A stretch of DNA of 64,000 nucleotides from Gavia stellata (Eukaryota > Chordata > Aves > Gaviiformes > Gaviidae): contig NC_082595.1 in assembly GCF_030936135.1 (NCBI RefSeq), positions 109,818,334 to 109,882,333 of the forward strand. The letters are read 5' to 3'. Shown here one piece after another: positions 42,601 to 55,097 of this stretch; the first letter of the stretch is position 1, and every line of letters starts with the position of its first letter. Made by a program: the position numbers and the translations under genes. The notes below the pieces were generated by a model. The model was given only the letters and a program-made list of their open reading frames with translations, was not told the DNA's origin and ran no database searches.

Positions 42601-44050
42601 GTTGATGGTTGCTGGAGACCAAGCATGGAGCTGCTTGAATCTTCTCTCTGACCAGCATGGTCAATCTTAAGTGCTTGCATTAAGCCAGCTCAGCCCTGCT
42701 TCTCATGGCAGTGTCCTGCTCTCGGGAGACATTGCTTAGGCAGGAGTCCAGAGCATGAAAATATGACATATAAAGTATCCCAGGCTCCTCTGAGCGCACA
42801 GCTCAGTGAGCTGGAACCTTTAGCTCAGCAGCCCAAAAAGGAATCCTGAAATATTAAAACACTTTTGTTAAAGGTACATAAAGGAAATACTCTGGCAAGC
42901 TTAACTAAATAAAAAAAATGTGTGTCGTACAAAAATGTGCGTATACTCTTTTTTTTTTTTTAATAGGTCTTAATTTTCAACCAGGACAAAGACCAACATT
43001 AAAGTATCAGAAACAATTTCCTGAGAGGGAAACTTTTCACAGAGCTCTGCTAGCAAAATAAAACCCTCCACTGCACACACACATCTCCCCAGCCTAGAGA
43101 TCAGAGGCCGAGTCAACCACATGTGACAGCTATTAATCACATCACTTAATGCCTGGCTGGGCAGTACGTGGGCACAGCTACAGGGCATGAGCAGAAGAAC
43201 CTGCACAAAACACTGCACCCTGATACGCGCTTATAGCAAAAGGAAAAAGCACTTTGGTTTCACTGTCCAGCCATTTCAAATGGAAGAATGGTTTGTCATC
43301 AAGCCTGCCAAAAAAATCCCTGGCATTTGTTGTAGACACAAGAATCAAGTCAGTTCAGGGCTGGGATAGAGCCTGATTTTTTTCTTTATTTTTTTTTTTT
43401 TCTTCCTTAAAAGGGAAGTCATAAGTGAAATTGGTTTCAGAGCATTTCAAAGTTAGGAAAGCAAACGAAGCAGGACTGGCCACTATTTCCAAGGCTTTCA
43501 GACACTAACAAATGGCCACTTTTAAAAACCTCAGCTCACAAAATGTGGACATCTTGGAAAATCATGGTGTAACAGAAGCTGCAGGGGGCAAAATCCTTTG
43601 CTTGCTGTAGAAGCTGAGTGCTTGCAGCTCCTGGCTCCCAAGTGCCTAACTGAGTTTGAAAAAACTGTTAAGTACCATTCACAAAACCAGCTGTCTCTCT
43701 TTAAAAGAGGAAAAGCTACAGTAGGAAAATAAACACAAAGAACTCTCTTGTTGGACTGCAGAGCCTCAAAAAATGCATTGAGAGCCCCTGGGGAAGCAAA
43801 GCTATGGGAATACCAGCAGTATCACTCCATCTGCTATAGATTGTGCAGTATTTTCAGCAAACTGAGTTAAACTGAAGGGTCACTGAGCTTCTGCTGTCTC
43901 AAAGGCCACCAGCAGCCAGCCAGGGCACAGTACACGGAGGAAAATCTAACAGCTATGCTTCCCTGGCATCCTGATACCATATTGCTCAGGGACTACAAGT
44001 GACAACTGATGTCTTTGTGTTAAATAACCCTTGGTGGATTTTTCTTTCCC
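39695..44050. other. Intergenic, nothing recognised
   Basis: No coding trace or repeat family seen apart from T/A homopolymer runs, for example near 42951-42962 and 43380-43401. Confidence 0.45.
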
Positions 44051-44054
44051 ATAT

Positions 44055-44315
44055 TTAGCTGCTTTTTGAACCTGTATCATGTTTGGCATCTATGATGTCC
44101 CATGGCCGTGTGCTCCCCAGGTGAACCACGTGCCCTGCCAAACACCACCTCCTTTTGTTTCAAGTGCCGCCTGGTAATTTCATCTGGTGCACCTTAATTC
44201 TTGTATGAGGCAGATCAAATAGTTGTTCCTTACCTTCTCCAGGTCAATATTTCATAGACCTCCATCATATCACCACCTCAGCAATCACTTTTCCAGGCTG
44301 AGGGGTCTGCCACCA
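44055..44315 (-). mobile_element. Ancient CR1/L3-like LINE remnant
   Basis: Diverged minus-strand remnant. I recognise in order TTAGCTGCTTTTTGAACCTG, CACCTCCTTTTGTTTCAAGT, GGTAATTTCATCTGGTGCAC, TTCATAGACCTCCATCATAT and CTTTTCCAGGCTGAG, the usual landmarks of old L3/CR1 3' ends shared across amniotes. It is far more diverged than the other CR1 copies here. Confidence 0.65.
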
Positions 44316-44319
44316 AATG

Positions 44320-47300
44320 AAAGAAGAGGGAAGAGCAGAGCCTCTCGCATGACTCCATGGCTGCTCTCAGGAAGGGCACCATGGATCCAGTCTTGCAGTG
44401 AGGGCAAACAGACCTCACCTAGCATGCTGCAAAGGTAAAAAGAAAAGATCCTGTTGTCTCCAGGGCCCTGATATACACATGTGGTTGAATGAAAGGGCTT
44501 TTTCTGCTCAGGAAGGATGATGCATGGAGCACCTGAAATTGGTTTTACTGTATCTACTAGCGTGACTCAATGTAAAGTTCTCTTCTAGACCAGTATCATG
44601 CCAGGATGGCAGATCCCCCAGATGGACAAAGAAGCAGGAGTGGTTTAATAATCCAGTTACCTCCTCCAGCACCAAGGCAACCACCTGGAGCATTAAACTG
44701 GCACGAACACAAGGTAGATGGAGCTTTCAGCAAGCTGGCCCTGAAACCGCCCTGTCCTCCAGGTTCAGCTGCAATCCAAGGTCTCCCTGATAGAGCCCAG
44801 CTGGATAACCCTGCTTCTGACAGCCAAGGAGGTTGCCAAATTGTGAGAAAGAGCACAGAGCCCTGCAAGATAAGAAAGGTAAAACCAAGGACAGACATAG
44901 GATTGTCGAGATGTGATTGGTAGCAGCTCAAAGGTGCAAGAGGAAAAACCTCAACATGGGAAGGCAGAAAATCCTAAAGGGGAGAAAACCCAACCCCGCA
45001 TGGATGACAGCATCTCAGCAGCATGGATGATCCATTCCAGCAAGCAGCCGAGGCCAACCCTCCCACCCGACGAGTGCCCATCTGGGCAGAAAAGAGACTT
45101 CGGGTGTCTTTCTTGGCGGTCAGCACAGCCTTGTAGCTCACTAGTCCTTGCTTGGGTGTATCCTGCTCAGAGAGTCTCTGTGCATGACAAAAGGTGCCCC
45201 AAAAAGCGCTCCAGGGAGAGAGGGAGGGTTACGAACTACTGAGAAACTTGTATGTTTTATATTTTTTGTGGTATCTGGATTTTAAGGTTTTGTGGGTTTG
45301 TTTTTTGTTTTTTTGTTTTTTTTTTTTTTTTTAAATACATGTCTGAGACTGCAAACAAGAAAAGCCAGTCTGAAGTTCAGAAACATGCTAGCAGAGGAAT
45401 ATTGGGAATGCAAATTAGAAGAGCAAAGGGGAAGAGAGTAGGACATGTTCCAACAAGCTGCTCTGCCTCTCAAGGCTGTGACAACAGGGAAGGGAAAGTC
45501 AGATCTGGGCTGGGTGTTGAGGCAATGTTCTTGTCAGAAAGAAATCCAGGGAGCTGAAGAAAGGGAGAGGACAGTGAAAGGTTGATTTTAACTCAGTAAA
45601 GGGGACAGGTTGATCCTCATAGCACAGCACCTTTTCTTCCTCTCTCATTCAGGAGGTGCCATCCTGTAACAGCAGCAGAGTTGTAGATTTAAGGATGCTC
45701 GTAGTTTGGAGAGCAGTATACGCAGCCAAGCCTGTAAGTGGTCTGATTTTTTAGTAGTTAATCCTATTTCTTTTCTTCCCCGCTCAAATGGATCCAAACC
45801 AGCAGGAGTTTTAACGTGGTGTCACTCAGGTACAACGCAAGCCCAAGCAATGGCATTGTACAGACCATTCCCTTCTTCTAGGAGGGGCAGATCATTAAAA
45901 CACAGTCAGCTGGCAAACTCCAGAGCATCTTTTGCATAGCATGTGGAGAGGCACGCCTCCGAGCTGGGACTCATCCATAGCGCTGCTAAAAGGGCCAAAG
46001 CGGGGACTAGGGTTGCTGGGAATTACTTCTGCTGTTGGGATTCTCCAGCAGCAGATGAGAACTGTCCATCCTCTTGTAAGCAGCATAGTGCCATGGAGCT
46101 GATGGCTCCAAGAGTGCTCTGGTCACTCTCCCCACTCCGCTTCATGAGGCCGCCTTCCTTCCTCCCCTTTTCCATGTAGCATCCAGAAGTGCTCGTCTTG
46201 TTCAAAGCCTTCTGCAACAGTCTCTCCTAGAGCCTCAGGCTTAATCTCCCTCCCAGCCCCAGAGTTTTCATGATCTCACCCCTGCTCTCCCTCTGCCCAC
46301 TTGCTGAATTCGCACATCTTCCTCGCAACTCGCTGTGCTTGGACAGCTGAGCGAAAGGAGCTCTTCCCGGCCTTTCAGGACACTTGGAGACACAACAGAG
46401 CGCTTGCCACAGGGACATGCTATCCCTTTGGTTTGCTGCTCTGCGTGGTACCATACTCTGTGGGCACGAGCCTTGTATTTCTGTAGACCAGTTATTTTTA
46501 GTCCTGTTGACAATTGTGCAGATGTCCTGTACTGTTAGCCGTGGGCAAGAATCGAAGTATACCCTCTCTTCTCCCCTTTTAGCTCCACCTGGGCTTCACT
46601 ACATGCTCGATACCTTAGACCCTTGTTAGTGCCTACAGGCTGGTTTTAATCAAAGCTGTACAATAGCCAAGCAGTCTCTGTCCCAAACAGTGAACACCCA
46701 AGAGGCACACTAGAACAGGGAATTTTGCCTGGACTCACCCAGAAAGTGCACTTCCTTGGCCAAGGCTGATGCAGACGAAGTAACTCACTTGAGATGACAC
46801 CAGCGCTGTGGCAGTGGCAGGACCAGGACTTCGGTCTCCCAAACCTCAGTCCAGCGCCTAAAAAAAAATAAGAAAATAAATAAAAAAAATCAATCATCCT
46901 TCCAGTCTACATGAGGATCCAGTTACAATGACAGAGCCTTAGATGACAGCTCATTAAGCCACATGAGTTTTCACCTTACAAATCTTCCCTGTGGCTTAAT
47001 TACTAAAAGCATCATTGCAATGTTTAACATCACAGATGCTGACTCAGGCTGCAGGACGTTTCCCTTTTGGCTGGGTTACTTTTCCTTACTAGTTTTTCCA
47101 ATCCAATGTGCCACGTGGAATCACAAACAGCTGGACCAGCACAAGTGAGGAGAAAAAAAGAGGTGGAGAACAGCAGCGTTATAATTTAGCATTGCCAAAG
47201 CCTTCCCCATTGTGAAATGTCAGCCTTGCCAACTGCTGGCAGCGCAGCCAGGAGTCTTTATGTATTTGATGTTGTGTAAGTGTCCCTTAAGGATCTGTGG

Positions 47301-50090
47301 AAGAAAACCTTTTTCCCAGCAAGGCACGGCGTGGTTTGTTTTTTTTTTTAATTCCTTCCCAAGCCTAGGGAAGTGCACAAACCAGAGCCCTATACTTACC
47401 CCACTGTTGTCCAAATTGGTGTTTCCTCCCTGAAATAACTGATTAACCAAGAAATGGAGAGAATCCTCTTCACTCTAGCAGCAACATCATCAAGTCTTCA
47501 GGGAAAAGAAGTTCAGGTCAAGTGTAGGTTTCAGTCTAATGCACCAAACACTGTGTGTACTCAAAGCTCTTCCCACACTACATCTAATCCACTGGTTAAC
47601 ACAGGCTTCAGGACTCCACGACCATGTAAGATATGGCCATGGTAGTAGCTTAGATGCTCCAAGCACCACAAAAAATGGCAGCTGATGAGATGAAGCACTG
47701 TACAGAAAAGGCAAGCAGTTCTCTGCTCCAAAAAAAACCCTAACTCTGAAACAACCCTTATTCTTGCCAGCAAATTTTTGACAAGGTTTTTATTTCATAC
47801 CATCAAGGAATTACAAGCCAAAAGGAAATGGCTAAAACAGAAAATATCCTATAGAAGTGTTACACTGTGATGCTGGGGCATCACAATAAGTTGGGGTTTT
47901 TTTTGGTGTCAGGAAAGAGACACAGGAAATTTGCTTCCTGATATCTCTCGTACCTTTGAATTAGCCACTTGCCAAAAGGCCAAGGACTTTTTTTTTCCTC
48001 CACAAAGTGATCACAGGCTACACCCTTCAACCCAGAAACCATAACCCTGTTTGGTTCCACTACCCACTGGGATGTGCCTAGCACAGCTGGTACAGTGCAA
48101 ACCCTGTTCCCAACATGTGTCCCCTGGACATTTGACCATCCACCTCCTCGCAGAAGGCTCTCCTCCTTCCACACATACTCGTCATGTGAAGATTTACATC
48201 CTAGACACACATACCAAGCTCAGACTACCAGAATAATTTCAAAAAAAAGGCATCCCAAGTGTATGAAGCGCTGCCTGACAAAGTAGGTGCTAGAAACTCC
48301 TGAGGCTGAAGGTGGCTGGGGAGATAGCCTCTGGCAAGCTCTAAGATTAGGGACTGCAATTATGCCTCTTTTTAAATCAGCGTAAATGATTTGCTTTACA
48401 CTTCGGCAAGTAATGAATCAGCTTTTAGCTACTCAGATTAAGTACTCAAAATTACGCTGTGTTGGGGTGCAGCAATCAACCCCCCGAACAAATACACAAC
48501 GTGTTCTGTATTTTTCACCCTATAGTTCGAAGGGAATATTGCCGTTGGCACTGTCGTACAGCTATGAATCAAATTGATCCTCTACATACAATAACAGTTC
48601 CAGTAAACTGTTACAACCTAACTGTACAAGCTGTGACAAACCGATTTTAATAACTACACCCGGTGTCTTGAAGACTGACATAACATGCGTTTTACCCCAG
48701 TGAGTTAAACAGTCCATTTAATAGATGTTTTGTTCTTATGGCATCCCTCATTTGCAGAGCTACAGCCCTCCCGCACACTGCACAGCGACATTAAAGCCTT
48801 CAGCATTTACAGCTGAGTGCCTTACCTGCACAGCCGTGACCCACGATGCTTAAGACTGGCTAAAAGGTAAATAGCATTACAAAGAAGAAAGACCTTCAAC
48901 TCATTTTGTGTAAACAAGCACAGAAGTACATTTTCCCTAAAAAGCAGCAGGAGCAAACGCTGAATTTATGCGACCAACCTGGTGAACTCCCGTAGGAATT
49001 CAACAGCAACTTTGTGCCTTTTTTCCCCGATTGTTTTATCCCAAGCAAAAGTTTTGCTCACTAGATTAGCAACCAAAAATTGTCCAAACCCCCCAATATT
49101 TATATGAGAAACAGGTTTTCTTCGCTTCTGTGTAGTGGCGGGGTTGTCTGCCAGTACTTGAAGATACTGAGGGAGCAGATTTTGAGCTTTAAGAGCAAAC
49201 CCTCCATTAGCATGACCTGCAGCATCAGATATAGCTATCTAAAGCCACCAGCAAGACTCTTGCAACAGAACATCAAAGGATCATCATCTCCAGCCCTGAA
49301 AGACAAATGCCACAGGCTTGTCTTGACATTTACACAGCAGGAGAAACTGTGAGCAACCCAATGCAGTCCAGCATCTTTGAGTTACATTTAATGCACAATA
49401 GTAGTTCCTCCTCATTGTTTTCTTTGACTGCTTGGGGCAGGGAAAAAAGACAGCATGGAAGAGAGCCCTACAATGGCGCTAAACAAAAACACTTGGGTTT
49501 TCAAAAGAGAAATGCCAACGGCCTCAATCTGCTGAGTTTTAGCTTCCTCAGGATCTGTTGGTGCCACAGCATGTACAAGACACCGGCATTAGGGTGCTGC
49601 ACAGTCACCACCAGCCAGAGGAACCCAATATTTAATGAGGTGAGCTTGTGGACATCCCATCCGCAGGGGTTAACTGGTTTCCCTGCCAGGCTCCCGCTTC
49701 TCACGCAGACTGTAGGAACATCATCGCCTTCCTATTGCCTACCCTGCAAAGCTTCATCGAAGTTGGTGAACAGGTTAGAAAGGGGCGAGATGGGACAGAT
49801 CTGATGCCAGATGACTTAAGAAAGGGAGGCTTGGGAAGCCAGGCTAGAATTCAAGTGAGTCACAGACCGGGCACCAAGCAGAGCCTGTCTCTGTCTTCTC
49901 CACTCCCTCCCATCAGGCATTTCTGTGCATTGAATCAAAAAGGTGTGTTTTACACGCAGATAATACAGGCTAAAGAAATCCATCATAGCTGTCCCGAACA
50001 GCCTGTTCACACAGTACAAGCTCTTTAAAGGCGTCGTGTTTTCATGAGTGGCATCTCGATTGAATCCAACACATGGCTTTATATCCTTTA
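44320..50090. other. Intergenic, nothing recognised
   Basis: Short open frames without resemblance to known proteins. T-rich run at 45300-45333. Confidence 0.45.
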
Positions 50091-50092
50091 AT

Positions 50093-50156
50093 ATTCCAGA
50101 GCCTTTACGTATTCAGTTTTAAACATTCCAGAGCCTTTACGTATTCAGTTTTAAAC
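50093..50156 (+). repeat. Perfect 32-bp tandem duplication
   Basis: Two identical, directly adjacent 32-bp units, 50093-50124 and 50125-50156, each starting ATTCCAGAGCC and ending TTTTAAAC. Identity suggests a recent duplication. Confidence 0.95.
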
Positions 50157-51149
50157 TGTTGGATTAATGATGCCCTCTTACCCATGCTCAAATAAAACCA
50201 TAAAGGAAAGTCAAGTAAAAAGAAATTTCCAACACCTGATCAAATAGTTATTTTCTCCCCTCCAAAAAGCAAGTTTACACCCCATCAGACTGCCTAGCCT
50301 GACTGATTTTTATAGCCAAAAATATTTTAAAATAGACCCATTCTGTTTCAGCTGGGACTTTTGCAAACATTTTGCACAAATAGGGACTGAATATCAATTT
50401 TCTCACATCAAAACCCTCAGCACCTTTCACTGTGTTATCATACGGGACTGCACAAGCTGCAGGGCAGCACGCACACCCGGAGTCTCCATCTGTTGAAATG
50501 CCAAAAGCCACACAAATTCTTCACCTCCCAGAGAAGTTGCAGAGACCATGAATTATGCTGCAGGAAAACAGAGAGCCCAGTGGTTCACAGCACACTGACC
50601 CACCAACCAGGAGAGATCCAGGAGTTTCCATGGGTCACAGCTTCCATTTCCCAAAAGCGTTTGTCCTCTTTTTTTTTTGTTGCTCCTTTCCCTGGCAAAT
50701 ACACCGAAGTACCCCACCACCCTTAAAAACACTAGGTAACCACGACCCCAGGTCTACTGATGGACTTCTTGCAAGGTTTCGCTTCAGTCCGAACCACTCT
50801 CCCTTTGAAGACATCTGCCTGCCTTCCTTTAGAGAGTTTAATGCAAGCATAAAATCTTAGCTAATGGAATTGTTTACCCGTCACCTGCAGAGCTGGTGTC
50901 AAAGGACCAAAACCATGGGAGCAGAGCTCTGCAAACCATGCACAGATTCAGGGTCTCAACTTCCTTTCCCTGCAGCACAAACCCCTCCTCTACCACCACA
51001 GCCCCTGTTCAGCTGTAAAAGAAAACACGCACGAGCCGAAAAGAACCAAAATTTCAGGCAAGAACTTACATCCAAGTCACACACACATCTCCCTGATGGA
51101 AAGTGAAGGCAGTACTAAAAGAAGATTCAGCACTGTAATTAAAGAACTT

Positions 51150-54100
51150 TTTAGAGTCTTCAAGGTTTTAATTTGAACAGACATTTCTACTATGTTCAAC
51201 ATATCTACAGCAAAAGTTTACAGCCACTTTGTATCTGTTTTTCTCCCCTCAAATGGCTAAGCAGTTGGAGCCATGATAGTTTTTCTTTTTTTTTTTTTGC
51301 AAAATATTCAACACCACAGCGGCTGGGTTTCTGTACACATACAGCATACATCTAACAATAGCACACAACTCCCAGCCCTGCTACTTAATTTCATTTTTTA
51401 AAAAAAAGACTGATGCAGCAGCCAAGTCCAATTAGCAATTCCAGATGTTTGGACAGAAGTGCACTCATCACTTAAATTTGTACTAGTTAACAGATACATA
51501 GCACACATCACACAGTGCTGCTATTCAATGTCACGCAGTTACAAAAAAAAGGGAGTGCTAGTATAGACATTTCCCCCTCATACAGGAACCTGCACACGAT
51601 AGCACTTTCCAAGGCTTTAGCAAAGCAGACATTAGACACCAATATGCTGTACAGTGCAATTTAAGTTATATCATATGCAACATGGACAATAGTGCACTTA
51701 AACCAGTCGCCACATTCAAGAGTTAGATCAATACAATCAAAATAGTGAAGGTACATATTCCCTTATGAAAACTGTGCAAGTTAGTTCCTTTTCCCTTTTT
51801 ATTTTTTTTTTTTGGTAAATGGCAGAGTGTCCACATTGATTGAGCCCAGAGTTTGGGTGAGGGGGCCCCTCAGTGTCCAGCTTATTACACAAATATCTAT
51901 GTGCAAAAGAGCAGAAGCAGGGGTGCCAGCAAGAGTGTAAGGCAGGGTCAGACTGAAGAGCCAGAGCTGGGCACTGCCACAGCACTTACAGCTCAAGAAG
52001 ATGCAGGTAACCTGCAAACAGTGACTTCATGGGGCAGAGTCCAGCAGATATCCCCCTCTAAGAGGAAACAAGCCGATCATCAATATTAAATACGTGAATA
52101 AATATGGTGGGCATGCAGGTAAGCAAAGAACTGGTGTGCTCCGCTGTGTATTACACCAGTAGCCCCCAGACCGGAGTCTGGGAAGCAGTGGGAATGAAAA
52201 GGGGAATGTGCAAGTAGCCTGACACAAGAGGTCTGTGAACTGTCTTCTCCCAGGAGGACCTGCAAGGGTCCACACATCTTGTCTCAACTCCATCACGAGC
52301 AATACCTTGCAGGACTGCTCCAGGTAACGTCTCACAAAGGTGATTACTTGCAGGTTAACTTAAGCCTCCAGCTCCTGCTGTTTGCAGCGACTACAGGGTG
52401 ATGCGTGGCAGAGGAATGGGGGACGAAACCGCTGCGGCTGCTCAGAACGACACCAGCATTTTCACACGCTGGCTGCGATCCACACGACCACCAAGCCAAG
52501 GCAAGCACACAGCACTCAGGCCTGGATTCAGTCCCAATACACAAGTCGAGGATGAAATGCTGGCTCAGAGAATTTTCTGCCTTTTGTTAGCTGTCACAGC
52601 TGGTTACCCAATTTCCTCAGATGCCTGCAGTTTGCGTGAGAGACTACAGCAGCCAGGCAATTAAATCAAAAAACCCTCTTTGCTTCTCTATTATTTAGCT
52701 CAATATTTAATTACTATGTTAGGAAATTGCATAACCTTTAAGTGTGTTTTATGTATAGTCTATTACGGGGAAAATAGTGCCTTCTGAATCTTTCCCATCT
52801 GGCTAGTGCTAATGTATTTCACATGTACAGGAACAGTACAAATTCTGAATCAGACAGGGATACAACATCCAGGCAGGTGCAGATCCCACAGACATAAAAC
52901 TTTAAAGGGTAAGCAATAATTTTAAGGGCTTACATTTGCAATATACCCAGAAGGTAGCTCCAGAAGCCAGCGTTTGGAGGCAGGAGGAAGGCATGGCCAA
53001 CTTGTGCCTCCCCTATTACACAGTACAGGCCACCAGCCACTCTGAGAAGCATTCCCTATGTCAGACTTCATTTAGTGAACGAGACTGTCACCCTCCAAAC
53101 CTAAAAAGAAATTGGTATTACAAGTAGGGGGAATAATTCTTCTGCCTTAAGTGAATAACGGATTAAAAGGGATCTTTTTATTTTTTAAGCCAGATGACTT
53201 TAGGACTAAAGTTTAGGTTAGTCAAGAAGAAAATAATTAAGGAAATAAGGACTGAAGCAGAAGGCATTAAGGTAGCACTTAATCACTATTACATAATTCT
53301 ACATGGTTTCCTTGGTCGCAGAACTTTTTTTTTTAGAATATATTTAGTGGTTACATGATTCTTGCAGATTACTCTCTAGGTACTTCTACAACTAAAGTTC
53401 CTCCATTTTCACATATATCTTTATGTGAAGTGGCTTTTAAATAAAAGGCAGCTTCATTCTGAAACAGCATAAATTGTCACAGAAGCTCAACAGTTTCTAA
53501 AGAGATCAACGCTGACCTAACGCAGCTCCATTCATTTTAGCAGAAATAGGCTAACAGCAAGCGCCTTTTAAGATAATCCCAGCCACATGCACTGTTGTTA
53601 ATTCAAGTCTTCTCAGTCATGTACAGCTATGAGTGGAATCAAGCTGAACAAGTGTCTAGGTGAGTTAGTATTTCAGACCCACTCTTACTGGTCTTTTTAA
53701 AGGAGACAAAATCTCTAGCAAAAACTGATTTTATAAAAAGAGCAGATTGCAGCCACAGAAACACAAAGATCAGCTACAAAATACAAAGTTACTTGGAAAA
53801 AAGCTTATCCCTAAAGTCTGTAAGCAGTTTTAGCAGCTACAAATGATCTAAACTATTAGCATTTTTGTAGTGTGACGGCTTCTTAATCTGCAGCAGCTAC
53901 CTGATAAGTTAGATCACCTTAACTCCCAACTTCTGCTTTTGATGTTTCACAAAATGTATTGTAAGAGCACAAGAGGAAAAAGCACACCAGGTGGAGCAAG
54001 TGTTTTGCTGAGCTGTAGATTAAGTGCTGCTCTTGCACCCTAGCAATGCTGTGAAGCTGTTCAGGTGTACAAAACCAGTCAGCGCAGTTCGAAGTTTCAA

Positions 54101-54933
54101 GAGGGCAACTTGGCTCTAGTTAAAAGGACAGCTCTGAGCCACTGTTTTGCAAATGAACACCTCCGCCAACTACTTAACATTTTTGTTTTCCAGGTAGAAT
54201 AAAAAAGTTCGTTATTCCTTATGAGATACTTGTTCATGAGGGACAATTCCATCTGAAGGTCATGGCTTAAACATTAGCAGCAGAATCTCTACTTCAGTTC
54301 TGTATTGCACTGAAATTTCTTGCTCTGGTTTGGTATTCGACTTACTGCTCCCAAGCCCACGCTTAACAAAAAAACAAGTGTTAGATGTGAAGGCTATGAG
54401 AGTATCATATAGACTGGTAGAACTTGTAGTTAGATATACCATTTTCTAGTTTTTCTAGGAAACTAAAGAACAACGCTGCCTGACTCACTCTTGGAGAGAA
54501 AGGTGCTTTCAGACAAGATGCCTTTTCCTATCTATACATAACTTCGTATTTTAATCCTGCCAAATGTTTAGAGTTCAACAAAATCAGAGAAAGTCCAAAA
54601 TAATTTGAAACATCCTGTCTCTTGGCCCATCCTGGTCGTCCATACAGTTGGGTGGAGGTAAGGGTTCCAGCTTCTGCTGACACTATACATGATTTTGAGA
54701 CAGAAAAGCTGCCAAGAGAGGACACTATGCCCAGTTGTGTATGTCTTCTGTAAACAAAACAAAAATTCCCCCCAAAAAGCAGGGAGGTACATAGTGTGAA
54801 GTGAAGGTTTCAGCAGTGGGAGGACTGAGGATCGACTGTGCCCAGAGGGCTCTGCAATATATGCGCTTTCCATGTTTAGTCTTTCACGTAAAGGGGACTG
54901 GAAAGGAAAGACCTGAGGCAAAGCCCTGCCAGC
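51150..54933 (-). other. MTMR9: Probable MTMR9 3' UTR
   Basis: AT-rich, repeat-free DNA after the stop codon. On the minus strand, AATAAA occurs at 53177-53182 and 51798-51803 and ATTAAA at about 51167. Any of these could be the end of the transcript, giving a UTR of 1.7 to 3.8 kb. I cannot choose between them from sequence. Confidence 0.35.
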
Positions 54934-55097
54934 TCACAGGTTCTCCTGCATCCTATCATCTGTTTCCATCTCTGCTAGCTGCCTCCTCAATGCATTAACC
55001 TTTGCCTGAAGTTCCTTGTTGTATTTTATAATGTTGATCATTTCTTCATGGGCTTCGTCTAGGAACTTGGAAGGCCTGTTCCACCGAAGAAAGACAC
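54934..55097 (-). CDS. MTMR9: MTMR9 last coding exon (coiled coil and stop)
   Basis: 164 nt after a TTTCAG acceptor. Encodes [20 protein letters not shown] and the coiled coil [19 protein letters not shown], ending DDRMQENL with TGA at 54934-54936. The coiled coil is the dimerisation and partner-binding segment in myotubularins. Confidence 0.95.
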
